From the NCBI GenBank assembly GCA_023014485.1, contig JAJOZX010003307.1:456001-520000 (forward strand): DNA of 64,000 nucleotides. Reading direction: 5' to 3'. Positions 33,477 to 44,266 of the stretch are shown here, in pieces. Origin of the DNA: Bathynomus jamesi. Taxonomy: Eukaryota; Arthropoda; Malacostraca; Isopoda; Cirolanidae. The notes under the pieces are model-generated. The model was not told where the DNA came from, made no database searches, and saw nothing but the letters and a program-made list of their open reading frames with translations. The position numbers and the translations under genes are program-made. The number at the start of each line of letters is the position of its first letter. The first letter of the stretch is position 1.

Positions 33477-35307
33477 TTAAGGCATAGTTACAGCCACTAA
33501 GTAACCTGATGAGTCATGTGGTGGTGATGAAATGCCTTGTTTATGAATCTCCATTGGCCTAATAAAGCTAATCGTAATCAATTTGGCCTTAACATTCCAT
33601 CGGAGTTGGAGTTGGAGTCGTAATTATACAAGTCAGATTTCTGGAGTCGGAGTCGGAATGTTAAAATTTTTGGAGTCAGAGTTGAAGTCGGCAAATTTTA
33701 TCACTGACTCCACAGCCCTGTTCACAAGTATACATGGTATATAGAGAGATGAGTGAAGAGAATGATAAATTGTATCGGTAAGTAAACATATGCTGAAGGA
33801 TGTATATAATACAAAGAAGTGTGAGGGGGTTGAGTACTAGTTTGTTAGACCATATGACTATATTGTGTGAAGTTGGTTTGGTATAAAAGGAAGATAGACA
33901 GTGGATAGACACTGAGAATAAAAGTTGAAAGGCTGAATTCAAATGAAGTAGTGGCAGAGTAGAGCAAGTTCTAGGCAAATGTGGCATGTGTAAATGAATG
34001 TTTAGTGACCACAGCATCTGATGGAAGTGGTTGTATATGAAATGAAGGGAAATATCGACTGTGCGAGGGGTCAATAAAGTTCTAGGGGTCTAGGCTTAAG
34101 TTCTAGGCTTAACATCGCTGAGCGCAGTGACTTAAGGCTCAAACTCTCAAACCTACAGCCTAATGTTAAAGCCCATCAGGCCCACCCATCTCATTAGAGA
34201 AGATTTAATTGTAAAGGTATTTAGCAGTTATTAATTCTCACTTAATTACTAATAATGGTAATTGTATAACTATAATGATTAATAAATATTGATTATATTT
34301 TGAGGTTTCTTGACTTTGTTTCATTCAAAATTATTTTAAATATTGAGAATTTGGGTTCGGGGTTGATGATAACTTTATAAGCTCATCAAGGGGTTGACAA
34401 GTTCAGAAGTTTGGGAACCCCTGTTAGACAATCGTTAACTGGACCACTGATTGTGGTTACTTTGTTTCAAATCAGTAGGAAAGGATGTTATAAATGAGGC
34501 CTGGTAGTAATGAAACAAGATGTAATGAGTTTTACAAAAAGAATTCAAGAAAAATGTTAAGCGAATGGTAGGAAAAATAAAAAGAGAAGACTTTAGAAGA
34601 TGAATGAGCAATATGTGGAGAGTAGAAAGTTATTCTGGAAAGAAGTGAGAAAGTGCAAAGGTCAGTCTGGTGGAATAACTGATAATATGAAATATAAGAC
34701 TGGAAATATGTCAGTGCAAGAAGAGCCAAATACATATGAGATTTAGAGGTTACTTTAGTGAGCTGGTAGATGAACAGGAAGCCAATGTGAATGCAGTTGG
34801 TGTCATGTACAGAAGTGTATCACAAAGTGGAAGACATGGGAGATATGTCAAAAAGTGATGGAAAGTAAGTGTGTTCCAGATGACTGGACAAAAGTTGTAA
34901 TTGTATCACTGTATAAAAATAAAAGTAAATAGGAGTGAATGTAGAAATTATAAGGATACAAGTCTTTTAAGCGCAGCTGGAAAAGTATATGGAGGAGTAC
35001 TGATAAGAGTAAAAAGATTATGGATCTATTAGTTGAGGATGAACAAGAGGGCAAAAAATATGTTGAGTATTTGCAGTGAGACACCTAATTGAGAAAATGT
35101 GATAAGAAAAAGGTGTATATGACATTTTGGATTTGTTTTGTGGCAATGTTTAAAATGTATGGTATCGGTGTTAAGTTGTCAAATGCAGTGAGACTTTATA
35201 TTTGTAAGTAGTGATTGTGTAGGAAGTAAGGCTAAAAGAAATTGAAAGAAATTTCACTGCCAAAATTAATGGCTGCAAAGAATTGAATTACTGGAAAAGA
35301 CTAGGTA

Positions 35308-36684
35308 AGGGGTTCCAAAAAACCTTAGCCCCCCCCCCCCCCCCCATTTGCAGCTTACATGTTTACTTATATCAAAATAGTTTTTAGTGATTATAAAAAT
35401 ATATAAAATTCTTTATTTATTGCAAGTATTAAAATTACTCTAGCTGATAGTGATAATATAATGGCTTCTCAATTAATTGGTGATTCAGAGAGGCAACATG
35501 TGTGAGATCACATACGAGCAATAACATTTCGGGAAGCTTGTGATGCTGGAGCCACCTTTATAACACGTTCATGGGTTGCCAAAAAGTTGCGAAGAAGTGA
35601 GGACTTTGTCAAAAGAAATTGGAATGAAACTTTGGATGAATGTGAAATGGATACAACCAAATCTGGGCGCCCAAATTTGCCACTCTCTCAGGATACAAAG
35701 GACGTCATTGAAAGCGGTACGCTAAGCGGAAAAACAGCTGTGCTAAACTTTCTAGAGAGATTGAAGTGTTGAGAGGAAAGATCGTTAGTGGTGAGATCAT
35801 TCAACTGTACCGTCATAGGCAAGGTTTAAAGCCTTGGCATGAACTTCCAAAGCCAAGAAAAACTCAACTTAACATCGATGACAGAATGTGGTTTGCCCAT
35901 TATCTTGAAGATTGGGATGTGGATGATTTCATGCATTTAGCTGTCTCCGATGAATTTTTTGTTTACGTAACACGTCGGCCTAACTACCAAAATGATTGAG
36001 TGTGGGCCACAACACCAGATGAAATCGATGACAATGAACATTATCGCGAATTATTGAAAAGTCCAGACTGTGTTGGTGTGTGTGTTTTGTTTACTGCAAA
36101 GAAGCTCATGTGGGTGCTGAAGCCAAATGGTCAGAGTTGGGATGGACAGTATTTTCGTGATATTATTCTATCCCAGCATGTCATTCCTTTTCTAAGAAAC
36201 CAAACAATGTTATGGATGTTGATCAGGTCACACTTCTGCACGTTAAGGCCCCCTGCTTTAAGGCATTAGCCACTCAACAGTTGTTGCGGAACCATGAGAT
36301 TGATTTCTTTGGAAATGAAGAATGGCCAAGAAATTCTCCTGACCTGAACGTCTGTGAACACATTGGATCAGTTATAAAGGACAGGGTTGAATGTCTCTTG
36401 TTTCAAGAACCTGCAGCAAATCGATTTTCGAAGGATACAATGACGCAACACATTGAAACTGTTTTAGCAAATTTGTGTAACAATCAAGATCTATTCATGT
36501 CACTTTTGGCAAGCTACCCAAAGCGAATTCAGGCTGTCTTGGAAGCCAATGGCGGGAACACCAAGTTTTAATTGTTTCTCATTAAATGCAGGATTAAATT
36601 CTCTTTTGTTAGGTATGTTTAGTTTTACTGTACCTCTAATGGTTTAGACCATGGGCGGGGGGGCTAAGGTTTATTGGAGCCCCG
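35308..36684 (+). mobile_element. Tc1/mariner-related element with C/G-run TIRs, TA target
   Basis: Ends read inwards are GGGGTTCCAAAAAACCTTAG (from 35309) and GGGGCTCCAATAAACCTTAG (from 36683), each followed by a C-run. TA is present at 35306-35307 and 36685-36686. The outermost base differs (A left, C right when read inwards). Confidence 0.8.
35461..36571 (+). pseudogene. Tc1/mariner-like transposase, degenerate, active-site change
   Basis: Pieces in successive frames give RSWVAKKLRRSEDFVKRNWN (helix-turn-helix region), AVSDEFFVYVTRRPNYQND, VWATTPDEIDD, WVLKPNGQSWDGQYFRD and NSPDLNVCEHIGSVIKDRVE, ending NGGNTKF. The family is seen in arthropods with the pattern SDE...LHDKAPC...SPDLNVCE. 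Here the second acidic position reads LHVKAPC, so the catalytic Asp is replaced by Val. An early stop (near 35502) and at least three frameshifts or stops (near 35772, 36000 and 36215) also disable it. Confidence 0.75.
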
Positions 36685-36779
36685 TACATTAAATCTATAT
36701 TCACTGGAAAAAATAGGAAGTGGTACACCATAATAAATACATGCATGGAAAGTAAGAGAAACTAGTACAAACTAAAAGC

Positions 36780-36918
36780 CAGACAAAGGACATAGGCCTA
36801 ATTAACTTAGAAGGAAAATAGCTTTGTTGTCAGCCCGAGACTGTTTAACCAGTTACCCAAAGAAATCAAACCACTTGAAAAGAAGATTAGAAAATCTGCC
36901 TATGAGCTCAACAAATAG
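36780..36918 (+). pseudogene. LINE C-terminal scrap
   Basis: A short + strand reading (SFVVSPRLFNQLPKEIK) matches the common C-terminal line of CR1-like ORF2 proteins (SF.V.GP.LFN.LP..IR). It ends just before METTL2-like exon C and has no other preserved part. The remaining bases from 36687 show nothing further. Confidence 0.4.
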
Positions 36919-37058
36919 GAGTGTTTAATGGTTAAAAATTAAAATTTTTAAATCTTTTCAGTTGTAAATGGAATTACACATGAGTTAAGCAAGGTAAAGG
37001 TAGGTTTGTGCTATACAGTATATTGGTTTAAAATTGCTGAGTAACACTCTTTCCACAG

Positions 37059-37228
37059 AAGAAGAGCCATTTGCAACCTAGCCAGATACTTAAAACCTGG
37101 AGGCGTTTTACTCTTTCGAGATTATGGTCGCTACGACATGGCTCAGTTGAGGTTCAAGAAGGGAAGGTGTTTGGGTGAGAATTTTTACGCCAGAGGAGAT
37201 GGGACCCTGTGTTACTTCTTCACTCAAG
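37059..37228 (+). CDS. Mettl2: METTL2/8-like tRNA m3C methyltransferase, internal exon C
   Basis: The exon codes for [40 protein letters not shown] and [11 protein letters not shown], the most conserved stretch of METTL2-type enzymes (LKPGG...[16 protein letters not shown]). The acceptor TTCCACAG precedes it and the donor G|GTAACT follows 37228. The last base G starts the codon that is usually Glu or Asp in the family (TQEEL / TQGEL). The final exon (with the DRRLQVNRG block) was not found in the remaining 26.8 kb, so either the next intron is longer than that or the gene ends elsewhere in the assembly. Confidence 0.93.
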
Positions 37229-38552
37229 GTAACTGACCCATTTACAACATATGAAACATATGAAACTATAGGATCGGACAAGTTTGACCCTGAAAATACG
37301 TAAATGTTTTATATGAATGTTCCATCATAGTCAAATATAAGTTATCTCACAAGCCCCATTTTCATTCATGAAAGTTCCTACTGAAACTTAGCTTGTAATG
37401 TCCCCTTGGGGTATATTCCAAATTACAAAATTGGGAATTTCATGCATGAGTTTTTCATAATTCCCAAGCCTAGACCACCTTACATTTTTTTTTTAAAATT
37501 TTACTTTATTTAAAACCATATTACGAGTGTTTTCAACATAAGGACCATATTGCATACAAAGACCTCTTGTGCTTATGACGATCTTGCCTTTGTTTCCAGT
37601 TTTCTTAACGTTATTCTAAGTTATAGTATTCTCATATAGGATGAAACCATAGTCTAATATAGGTCAGTTCCATATGAAATCACCCAAATTTTGAACAACT
37701 TCCCAGGTCACCCTCTCAGAAAATTCTGAAAAAATTATCATTTGTAATTCTATCCAACTTATGCACAAATCCCAAATTTTAGGTCAATATTACTTATAAT
37801 TTTTGAGATACAGCAATTTGAAATTGTTTTTTTCCTTATTTTTTGGCATCATTGGCAAAATCACACAAATGTCCAACTTTAGGCAACCATATCTTTTTTG
37901 TTTATCCCTTCATAAGACTGATATGTGGTATATATAGTAAACAGTAGTCATAGAATCCATATTTGATATCAAATCAAACCTCTCTCTTATAGTTTGCCAT
38001 CTACAAGGCTTCAAAAATCAAAGAAAGCTTAAAAATTCACTAATGGTTACCTTCTTTTCACTGGTACTGATAAAAAACTATCTATATTCATGCCATTATT
38101 ACTCCATCAGGACAGTTAGCCGTCACTTTCATATTTTTACCATATGTTCATATACATTTAGGCAAACTACAGTCACAGTTTGGTTTTGGTGGTCAGCTTC
38201 CTTCAATTTAATTTTTTTTTTTCAAAATTACCATAGTTTGCACAAAAATGCAAAGTAAAAATATCAGAGTAACATGAATATATTTCAGCATTACACATAC
38301 ATATATCATGAAAAATGATCATCTGAAACATTCAAGAATTACAGATACAACTTTATATCCTTATGTCATTTAATAAGGGACCTGAAACTGAAAAATATTT
38401 CTGAAATAAAGATTCCAACTTAAATATTCAATTTGTTAAATTCATCATGTCCTCAATTTAGTAAATATGTACTGCTTAAACATGTGTTAAAAGTGAAGTT
38501 CCTACAAATGAATTACTTGATTACTCAACATTCATCTCATACTTAAAGCACT

Positions 38553-39528
38553 CTAAAGAAATGTAGGAAATAGTGTTTGAATTTTGTTAAGGTCACTTGG
38601 GTTTAGGGTATAGTGATGAGCACCTCTTCCCTGGACAGTTGGTGAACTTACTACACAGATAACATGTTGGAATGGCACCCAGCATTCATCTGTTCTTGAT
38701 ATTGCTGGCCAAGACAAAACACTTTTGTGTGATCTTTTCATGAAAGTGACTAAAACATAAGAATGTTCATCAGAATGATCTTTTATATTACCCACATACC
38801 AGTTTCCATCATAAACACATGCTACATATTTGTCAGGCTGGCAAGTTTGCCATTTGCCAACATTTTGATCTGTGAGATCTGCATCATCATCACCAGTGCC
38901 TATGGTCACAGTGGTGTAAGAACTTTGTCCTTGTCACTCTCAAATTTTGGAGGAGAACAGTCCAGGACACTAGCACTTGTGTTCAGTTCTTGACAAAGAA
39001 CTACTACTGGCTGAAAATCTTCAACTGATCCACAAGACCTACTGGTACCTGCTCTATCATCCAGTAGAGGCTGTAGGCATTGTTCTTCATGTTGTGTGGG
39101 GCACTTGCTGCACTCTGGGCACAGATTTTGTCCTGGTTTTATATTCATCATCCTGGCAGTGTCACTGTCTACAGTGTGTAGGGATTCTGGTAATCATAAA
39201 ATACAATTCTAAATCAAATTTTTCTCAAAACTCACTCGCCATAAGATACAAAACTACAAATGTTATAAATGAATATAAACTTACTGGTATTAGATAGGAA
39301 TGTTAGAACAATGTAAATACAACATTCAATAATAATGTAATATATAGGAAACTTACTTGCGATTTTTCTGTGAACTTTTCTTGGGTCTGCACAATAGTGT
39401 TGAAGATTTTCGTAATGAAACAAAAACATTTTCTCATGATGAAAATACACAGTATCACTGTTTGCCAACAATATATCACATCTCCATGACAGCAGCGCTT
39501 TATCCTCACTGGTTAACTGATCCAACAT
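38553..39528 (-). pseudogene. DGC-x-x-QY family protein, N- and C-termini only
   Basis: From ATG at 39528 the N-terminus reads LSWRCDILLANSDTVYFHHE, HYCADPRKVHRK, then a probable intron (donor GCAA|GTAAGT, acceptor CTGCCAG before 39158), then IKPGQNLCPEC and VLDCSPPKFESD. After a frame change comes the C-terminal block YVACVYDGNWYVGNIKDHS ... CWVPFQHVICVV. Known relatives carry several hundred residues, including the DGC..QY core, between these two parts. Here that core is absent, so this copy is internally deleted and non-autonomous. The N-terminal Cys pairs suggest a zinc-binding DNA-recognition domain (inference). Confidence 0.65.
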
Positions 39529-39592
39529 GAGTATACCAAGTTTTTCTCAGTAAGTCCTTTTATGACATACATCATATAATTTCTGTCCAGTA

Positions 39593-40975
39593 CAGTGCCC
39601 GCGAAAAGTATCCGATCACCCTTGAAATTTGTATTTTTTACATAAAAAACAATGTTTAAATGTATACTAACCTTATATTAGTATTTTGTCATCTGTCCTT
39701 TGGTTTGGATGACTTGTTCTAGACGTTTTGGCATGGATTTAATCAAGTTTTGACAAACTTCCACTGATATTTCCTTGCACCATACCTTTTTGATGGCCTC
39801 TTGTAATTTTTCGACTGAGCCAGTGTCGTGGCATTCAACCTTATTTTTTATTATTAGCCACAGATTTTCTATCGGATTGAGATCTGGACTATTACCAGGC
39901 CAATCCAAAATATCAAATTTATTGTCAGTAATCCATTTTGTCACTATTTTGGCCCTGTGACATGGTGCACCATCATGCATGTATGTTTTTGTCCTTTGGA
40001 TTGCCATTGCCATTGGAAGTTTATCCTGTAGCATTGCTAAATACCGTGCACCATTCATAGTTGTGTTCTTCGGAAGAAAATATAAGTTTCCACGCCCATA
40101 GTAACCGAAACAACCCCAAACCATCACACTTGGAGGGTGTTTCATTGTCTTTAGGGTCCATCCTATTTGAGCCAATAGGCCGGCGAACCTTTTTTGGACA
40201 ACTTCTGAATGTCAAAAATGTCGACTCATCGCTAAATAAAACCTTCTTCCAGTCATCAACAGTCCAATGAATGTATTTTTTACAAAATGCGACACGTTTT
40301 TTACGCATTTTTTCATTAATGAACGGTTTCTTAGCAGCATGGCGAGATGGTAATCCGAGTTCTTTTTGGAGCCGCTCCTGGATAGTTCGTTCAGAAACAC
40401 CAGATAACAAATTATTCATATTAAATTTTATTTCTTTCGCAGTTATTGTTGGGTTTTTCAATACTAAACGTTTCATAAGTTTGTCTGTTCGCGAATTTGT
40501 TTTTCTCGGTCTGCCAGATCGTTTTTTAGGGACTGGCGTGGTTAGGCCACCATTGTTCTTAGCCCGTGAAACCCATAAATTAACGGTACTTTGGGATATG
40601 TTTAATTCCTTAGCTATCTGTCTCTGTGATTTCCCACATGCATGCAAAGCAACAATAGCACCTCGACAATCACTCTTAAGTTGTTTTTTAGCACACATTA
40701 TATATAAATTTTATTTACACCACTTTCTGTAAAAAAAAAAAAATATCAAGAAATTTACACAAACAGTGAAATCTGACAAATTTGAGACACAGCCACCCGC
40801 AACGAAGGCTACCAGAACACTAATTTGAGAATGCGTTGGATAGCTCTCATATCAGCGAGCAACCTCAAAGTTACCAGATGTCGCTAGAACAAATAGAAAG
40901 TGAATTACGTGTCTCTGAATATCAAGGGAAAATATTGTATTTTCTTGAGTGATCGGATACTTTTCGCGGGCACTG
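39593..40975 (-). mobile_element. Tc1-like transposon 2, 27-bp perfect TIRs, TA target
   Basis: The ends read CAGTGCCCGCGAAAAGTATC and are perfect for 27 bp. TA lies at 39591-39592 and 40976-40977. It is inserted in the long-TIR element, upstream of that element's coding part. Confidence 0.95.
39678..40698 (-). pseudogene. Tc1-like transposase (DD34E), frameshifted
   Basis: From ATG at 40698 the protein has a helix-turn-helix (QRQIAKELNISQSTVNLW), the linker KKRSGRPRKTN, catalytic Asp 1 in LFSDESTFL, then after a frame change near 40165 VMVWGCFGYYGRGN, catalytic Asp 2 in MHDGAPCHRA and Glu in SPDLNPIENLW. The spacing between Asp 2 and Glu is 34 residues. It ends KGQMTKY. One small indel separates it from an open frame; the perfect termini suggest it is fairly young and could be moved by an active relative. 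Confidence 0.9.
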
Positions 40976-42521
40976 TAGAACAGCTTTGTGTAGCCTCCAA
41001 CTCCATTTCTGTAAGTATGAGAATTCATGAGATTGGGACAGCTTATATATAGTAGCAGGGATTGCACAAGGTATGTACAAGTTCAGACAAGATTAGGTCA
41101 TCATATTCCCTGTATGTAATATTGCGCAATACTAATATTTCTTGAACAAACTCAAATAAACAAGTTTACTGTTTGTTAAACAATGATCATGTTAACCCAC
41201 TGTGCACCATAGATGGGGGAAAGGGGGGGTTAATGGGGTTATCATATATATGGGGCTCTCACCAAGCCATATATATGAGAAATTTGAGGACACCCTCATG
41301 GCAACAGCTCACAGAGTACTGGATCAAGAAGTTCCATCCATTTTTCAGGACATCGGCTTGAAATTCTGGCTCAGATTTGATCAAAAGTCATTTGACACCC
41401 CCCAGGCTCGCTGTAGTGAGGGTCATATGACATCCTCTGGCCAATGCAGCTTAAATATTGAAGGAAGCTGACCACCAAAACCAAACTTTGACTGTAGTTT
41501 GCCTAAATGTATATGAACATATGGTAAAAATATGAAAGTGATGCTAACTGTTCTGATGTGGTAATAATGGCATGAATATAGGCTTCTTTTTGCAAAAATG
41601 AAATTTTTCATTTTTTTTAATAGTTATTGTTTCCAATTCTATAGATAATAGAGAGCTTTTGAAAGCATTTCTAACTACAAATACACTACAACAAACTGTA
41701 AAATTAATTTCAGCTCTTAAGTATAAATAGTTTTTTATCAGTACCAGTGAAAAGAAGGTAACTATTAGTGAATTTTTAAGCTTTCTTTGATTTTTGAAGC
41801 CTTGTATGTGGCAAACTATAAGAGAGGTTTCATTTGACATCAAATATGGATTCTATGACTACTGTTTACCATATACTGTATACCACATATCACCCTTGTG
41901 AAGGGATAAACAAAAAAGATATGGTTGCCTAAAGTTGGACATTCATGTGATTTTGCCAATGATGTTAAAAAATAAGGAAAAATAGCACAATTTCAAATTG
42001 TTGTATCCCAAAAACTATAAGTAATATTGACCTAAAATTTGGGATCTGTGCATAAGTTTGATAGAATTACAAATGATAATTTTTTCAGAATTTTCCGAGA
42101 GGGTGACCTGGGGACCTCTAGGTGACTTCATATGGAATGACCCTATACTGTAATTACCAAGTCACTTCATTTTATTCCTGAAGTGTCATACTAAAATGAA
42201 AACACACTACAACTACTCTTACAACTTGCAATTGCCATACTATGCACAACTTTTTCTCTCAGAAAGTAATGAAACATTTTTCTTTGTTTCTCTAATCTGA
42301 TTGTTATTACAACCGTAAGCAGCACAATATGTAACAAATCCTTTCCCTAATCTGAAATTTCCAGTAATTTCAGACTGCCATGCGCTTACCTTCACTTCAT
42401 AATTCAAACTGATTAAGCCTCATGAATGAGATTCCCACTGCATTTTGTAATTTTGAATGTTCATGTTGTGGAGTTTGGCGCGTGTGTGTGTTCTGACCCA
42501 GTGGGCTAGGTCAGCTGGGGG

Positions 42522-43357
42522 TATGGAAAAACTATACATGCCTACAATATGGTATCGTATCTGGTACCTCTATTTTTTAATTAAATAAGAATCATTAATT
42601 TATTGAATTAAATAACTACAAAATTGTCTCGGGATTGGTGACATAGCCTATTGGGAATGGAAATAATTGGCGTACAATAGAACCTAATATGTAGGCATTG
42701 GGTCCACATAAGAAGAAAAACATATTATTTCATTCAAAAGTTTTCCATTGCTAATGCATGAAAATTACTTAGAAAGAAGAAATAATGAAAACACAAATTA
42801 GACATCTGGGGACTCTGTAAAGTCAGTGAATATTTTAGACAAAGAAATTTATATTAGCTCATTTGAGAGCTGCTTAGTTTCGAGCAAGGGAGAAGTGCTT
42901 AATCTTCCTATAAGTTCTGAGTGAATACCTAATAATATAAAACTAATAACGCAAAAGGATAGGCCTATTCTTTCAGGTATTTAAGTTTAGTGAATGCCTA
43001 TATTAATTAAACTGAATAAACTCATTGCGTAACCCCATCACCTACATTGAAAGAGAAGTGCGATAGACAGCTGCATGCCCTACAACCAGAGGTGAGGGCC
43101 AATGAAATAATAAGGTACTGTATGGTAATTTCCTTCTTTACCATTAGGCAGCGCTAAATACCAAATGCATATAAATTAAACATTAACTAAAAAAAACCCC
43201 ACTACTTAACAAGGTCTTTTGAAAATGACCTCAAACAACTTTTTAACGAAAAGACGTAGGGTTTTTGCCATTATCTGAGCATCAATATCTGCTGGAAATT
43301 TCCAATGCATGGCCCAGGGGACAACAATGAAACATAGCCCTATATAGTTTTTTCATA
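42522..43357 (+). mobile_element. Unclassified MITE copy L, 836 bp, 5-bp TSD GGGGG
   Basis: The ends, read inwards, are TATGGAAAAACTATACATG and TATGAAAAAACTATATAGG, imperfect inverted repeats of about 17 bp. GGGGG flanks both sides (42517-42521 and 43358-43362). The sequence matches 57796-58602 in reverse orientation over its whole length. No reading frame. The preceding 42148-42516 shows nothing assignable. Confidence 0.8.
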
Positions 43358-44266
43358 GGGGGCTCAACTCCCAGAAGGTCACCCATGCTGGACAGGCTGC
43401 TGGGGGAACTGGACTAAGAGCCACCGAGGATTTAGCTCCCAGTACGTGTCTCCAGGGCTTCACCGTGTTGGGTGTCCAGGGTGGTGGAATTGGGGATACT
43501 GGGGTCTTTCCGCCATTGGGGGGCAAACATTTGTATCCCAGGTCCCTTTTTAAAACGTTGTGTCCCCTGAGGTTTGAGCTCTGTCCCCTCCTCGTGTCAC
43601 CTGGGTATGTTTTCTTTTTTCTCTACTTCCATGGTTTCACATAATTTTTCTATTAGCACTCAGGTTTTGGGTGACCAGGCACATAGAGTTCTCTGTCACT
43701 GGAAGCCCATATCTTGAGAGGGTCGTCCTCATTTTAAGAATTCTTGGTCATCTTGTTCCGACAGGCCTCTCAACCTCTTCTCAGGGCTGACTTCTCTGAT
43801 TTCGACTACCCTTGTTTTTTAGTTCTCTGTTCCTCTGCCTGTCCTTCCCTCTTGCAGCTTGATGTTTTTGAGGTCTGGCTACTTTATTTCCCATTGTGGC
43901 AATCCCCGTCATGTGGTCCCATAACAATGGCTCCCTCGTTGTAGAAGCAGGGTTGGCAAAAACCCAGGTTTTTCACAAAAAACCCAACCCAACTGGGTTT
44001 TTGCTGGGTTTTTTGTTTTGGGTTAAAATTTTTTTTAGAAAGGTTTGATAATTATGTAGTGCCTAATATATCTATTATTTTATTAATTTATTTATCTAAT
44101 CTACAATATATATTAAAAAGACATCTTTATTTCACAGAAAGTTCAGATATGAGAGATAATAATGACATATTAGAATTTTCTCCATTTTAATTTTAGATCT
44201 TTCCTTTATTTCTTAACAGCAGATTTCAGCTTTATTTAGACCTAACTCAAATTTAAATTTTTAAGA

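Larger units (their letters stand above)
27941..33720. mobile_element. hAT element, TSD TTCACAAG, carrying minisatellites and a piggyBac
   Basis: The ends are CAGGGCTGTGGAGTC and its inverted copy. TTCACAAG flanks at 27933-27940 and 33721-33728, the 8-bp duplication of hAT elements. Subterminal GGAGTCGG motifs occur at both ends (33605-33690 on the right). No hAT transposase is visible, so it is non-autonomous. Without the piggyBac it is about 2.6 kb, more than half of it minisatellite and AT repeat. Non-repeat interior at 29960-30295 and 33481-33600 is AT-rich and shows no frame. Confidence 0.92.
27541..35300 (+). pseudogene. RTE-like LINE, endonuclease and RT remnants, split by a hAT insertion
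   Basis: Left of the hAT (27541-27940) the frame reads VCETKQNGE, IPIGDWDEKGEV and NDSGDRIKELCEYH, the APE endonuclease pattern of RTE-like LINEs (GD.N..VG ... NDNG..L...C). It resumes after the hAT with DIHKYTW, in frame across the junction once one target copy is removed. RT remnants follow at about 34440-35285: DDWTKVVIVSLYKNK, NYKDTSLLSAAGKVYG, then a degraded YG-IGVKLSNAV block. Many stops make it inactive. The stretch 34080-34430 does not fit the LINE; it ends in TTTGGGAACCCCTG, which looks like a hAT right end, but no matching left end was found. Confidence 0.65.
7491..37058 (+). other. METTL2-like intron 2 (29.6 kb), filled with mobile DNA
   Basis: The donor GTAAGT at 7491 and acceptor TTCCACAG ending at 37058 join exons B and C in frame. 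At least ten separate mobile elements in both orientations lie between them, including two piggyBac copies, a full gypsy element and a Tc1. Stretches inside it without an assigned element (7491-8060, 13960-14190, 14500-14703, 25247-25380, 26061-26368, 27337-27540) are AT-rich and show nothing I can name. Confidence 0.85.
37662..42143 (-). mobile_element. Long-TIR transposon (ends GGTCANTTCCATATGAA), with a Tc1 inside
   Basis: The left arm 37662-38212 (about 550 bp) and right arm 41458-42143 (about 685 bp, with an extra ~140-bp segment near 41585-41725) are inverted copies. The outer ends read GGTCAGTTCCATATGAAATC and GGGTCATTCCATATGAAGTC. Both ends are flanked by TATA (37658-37661 and 42144-42147), a possible target duplication. 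The interior codes on the minus strand for parts of the DGC-x-x-QY family. Without the Tc1 at 39593-40975 the element is about 3.1 kb. The termini share the GGG.CATTCCA...ATCACC outline with the right end at 1538. Confidence 0.85.

Noticed and set aside
43363..43400. Second 5S-like C box on the minus strand (CATGGGTGACCTTCTGGGAG)
   Set aside because: Only about 20 bases resemble the 5S C box, and no A box or intermediate element is present at the right distance.
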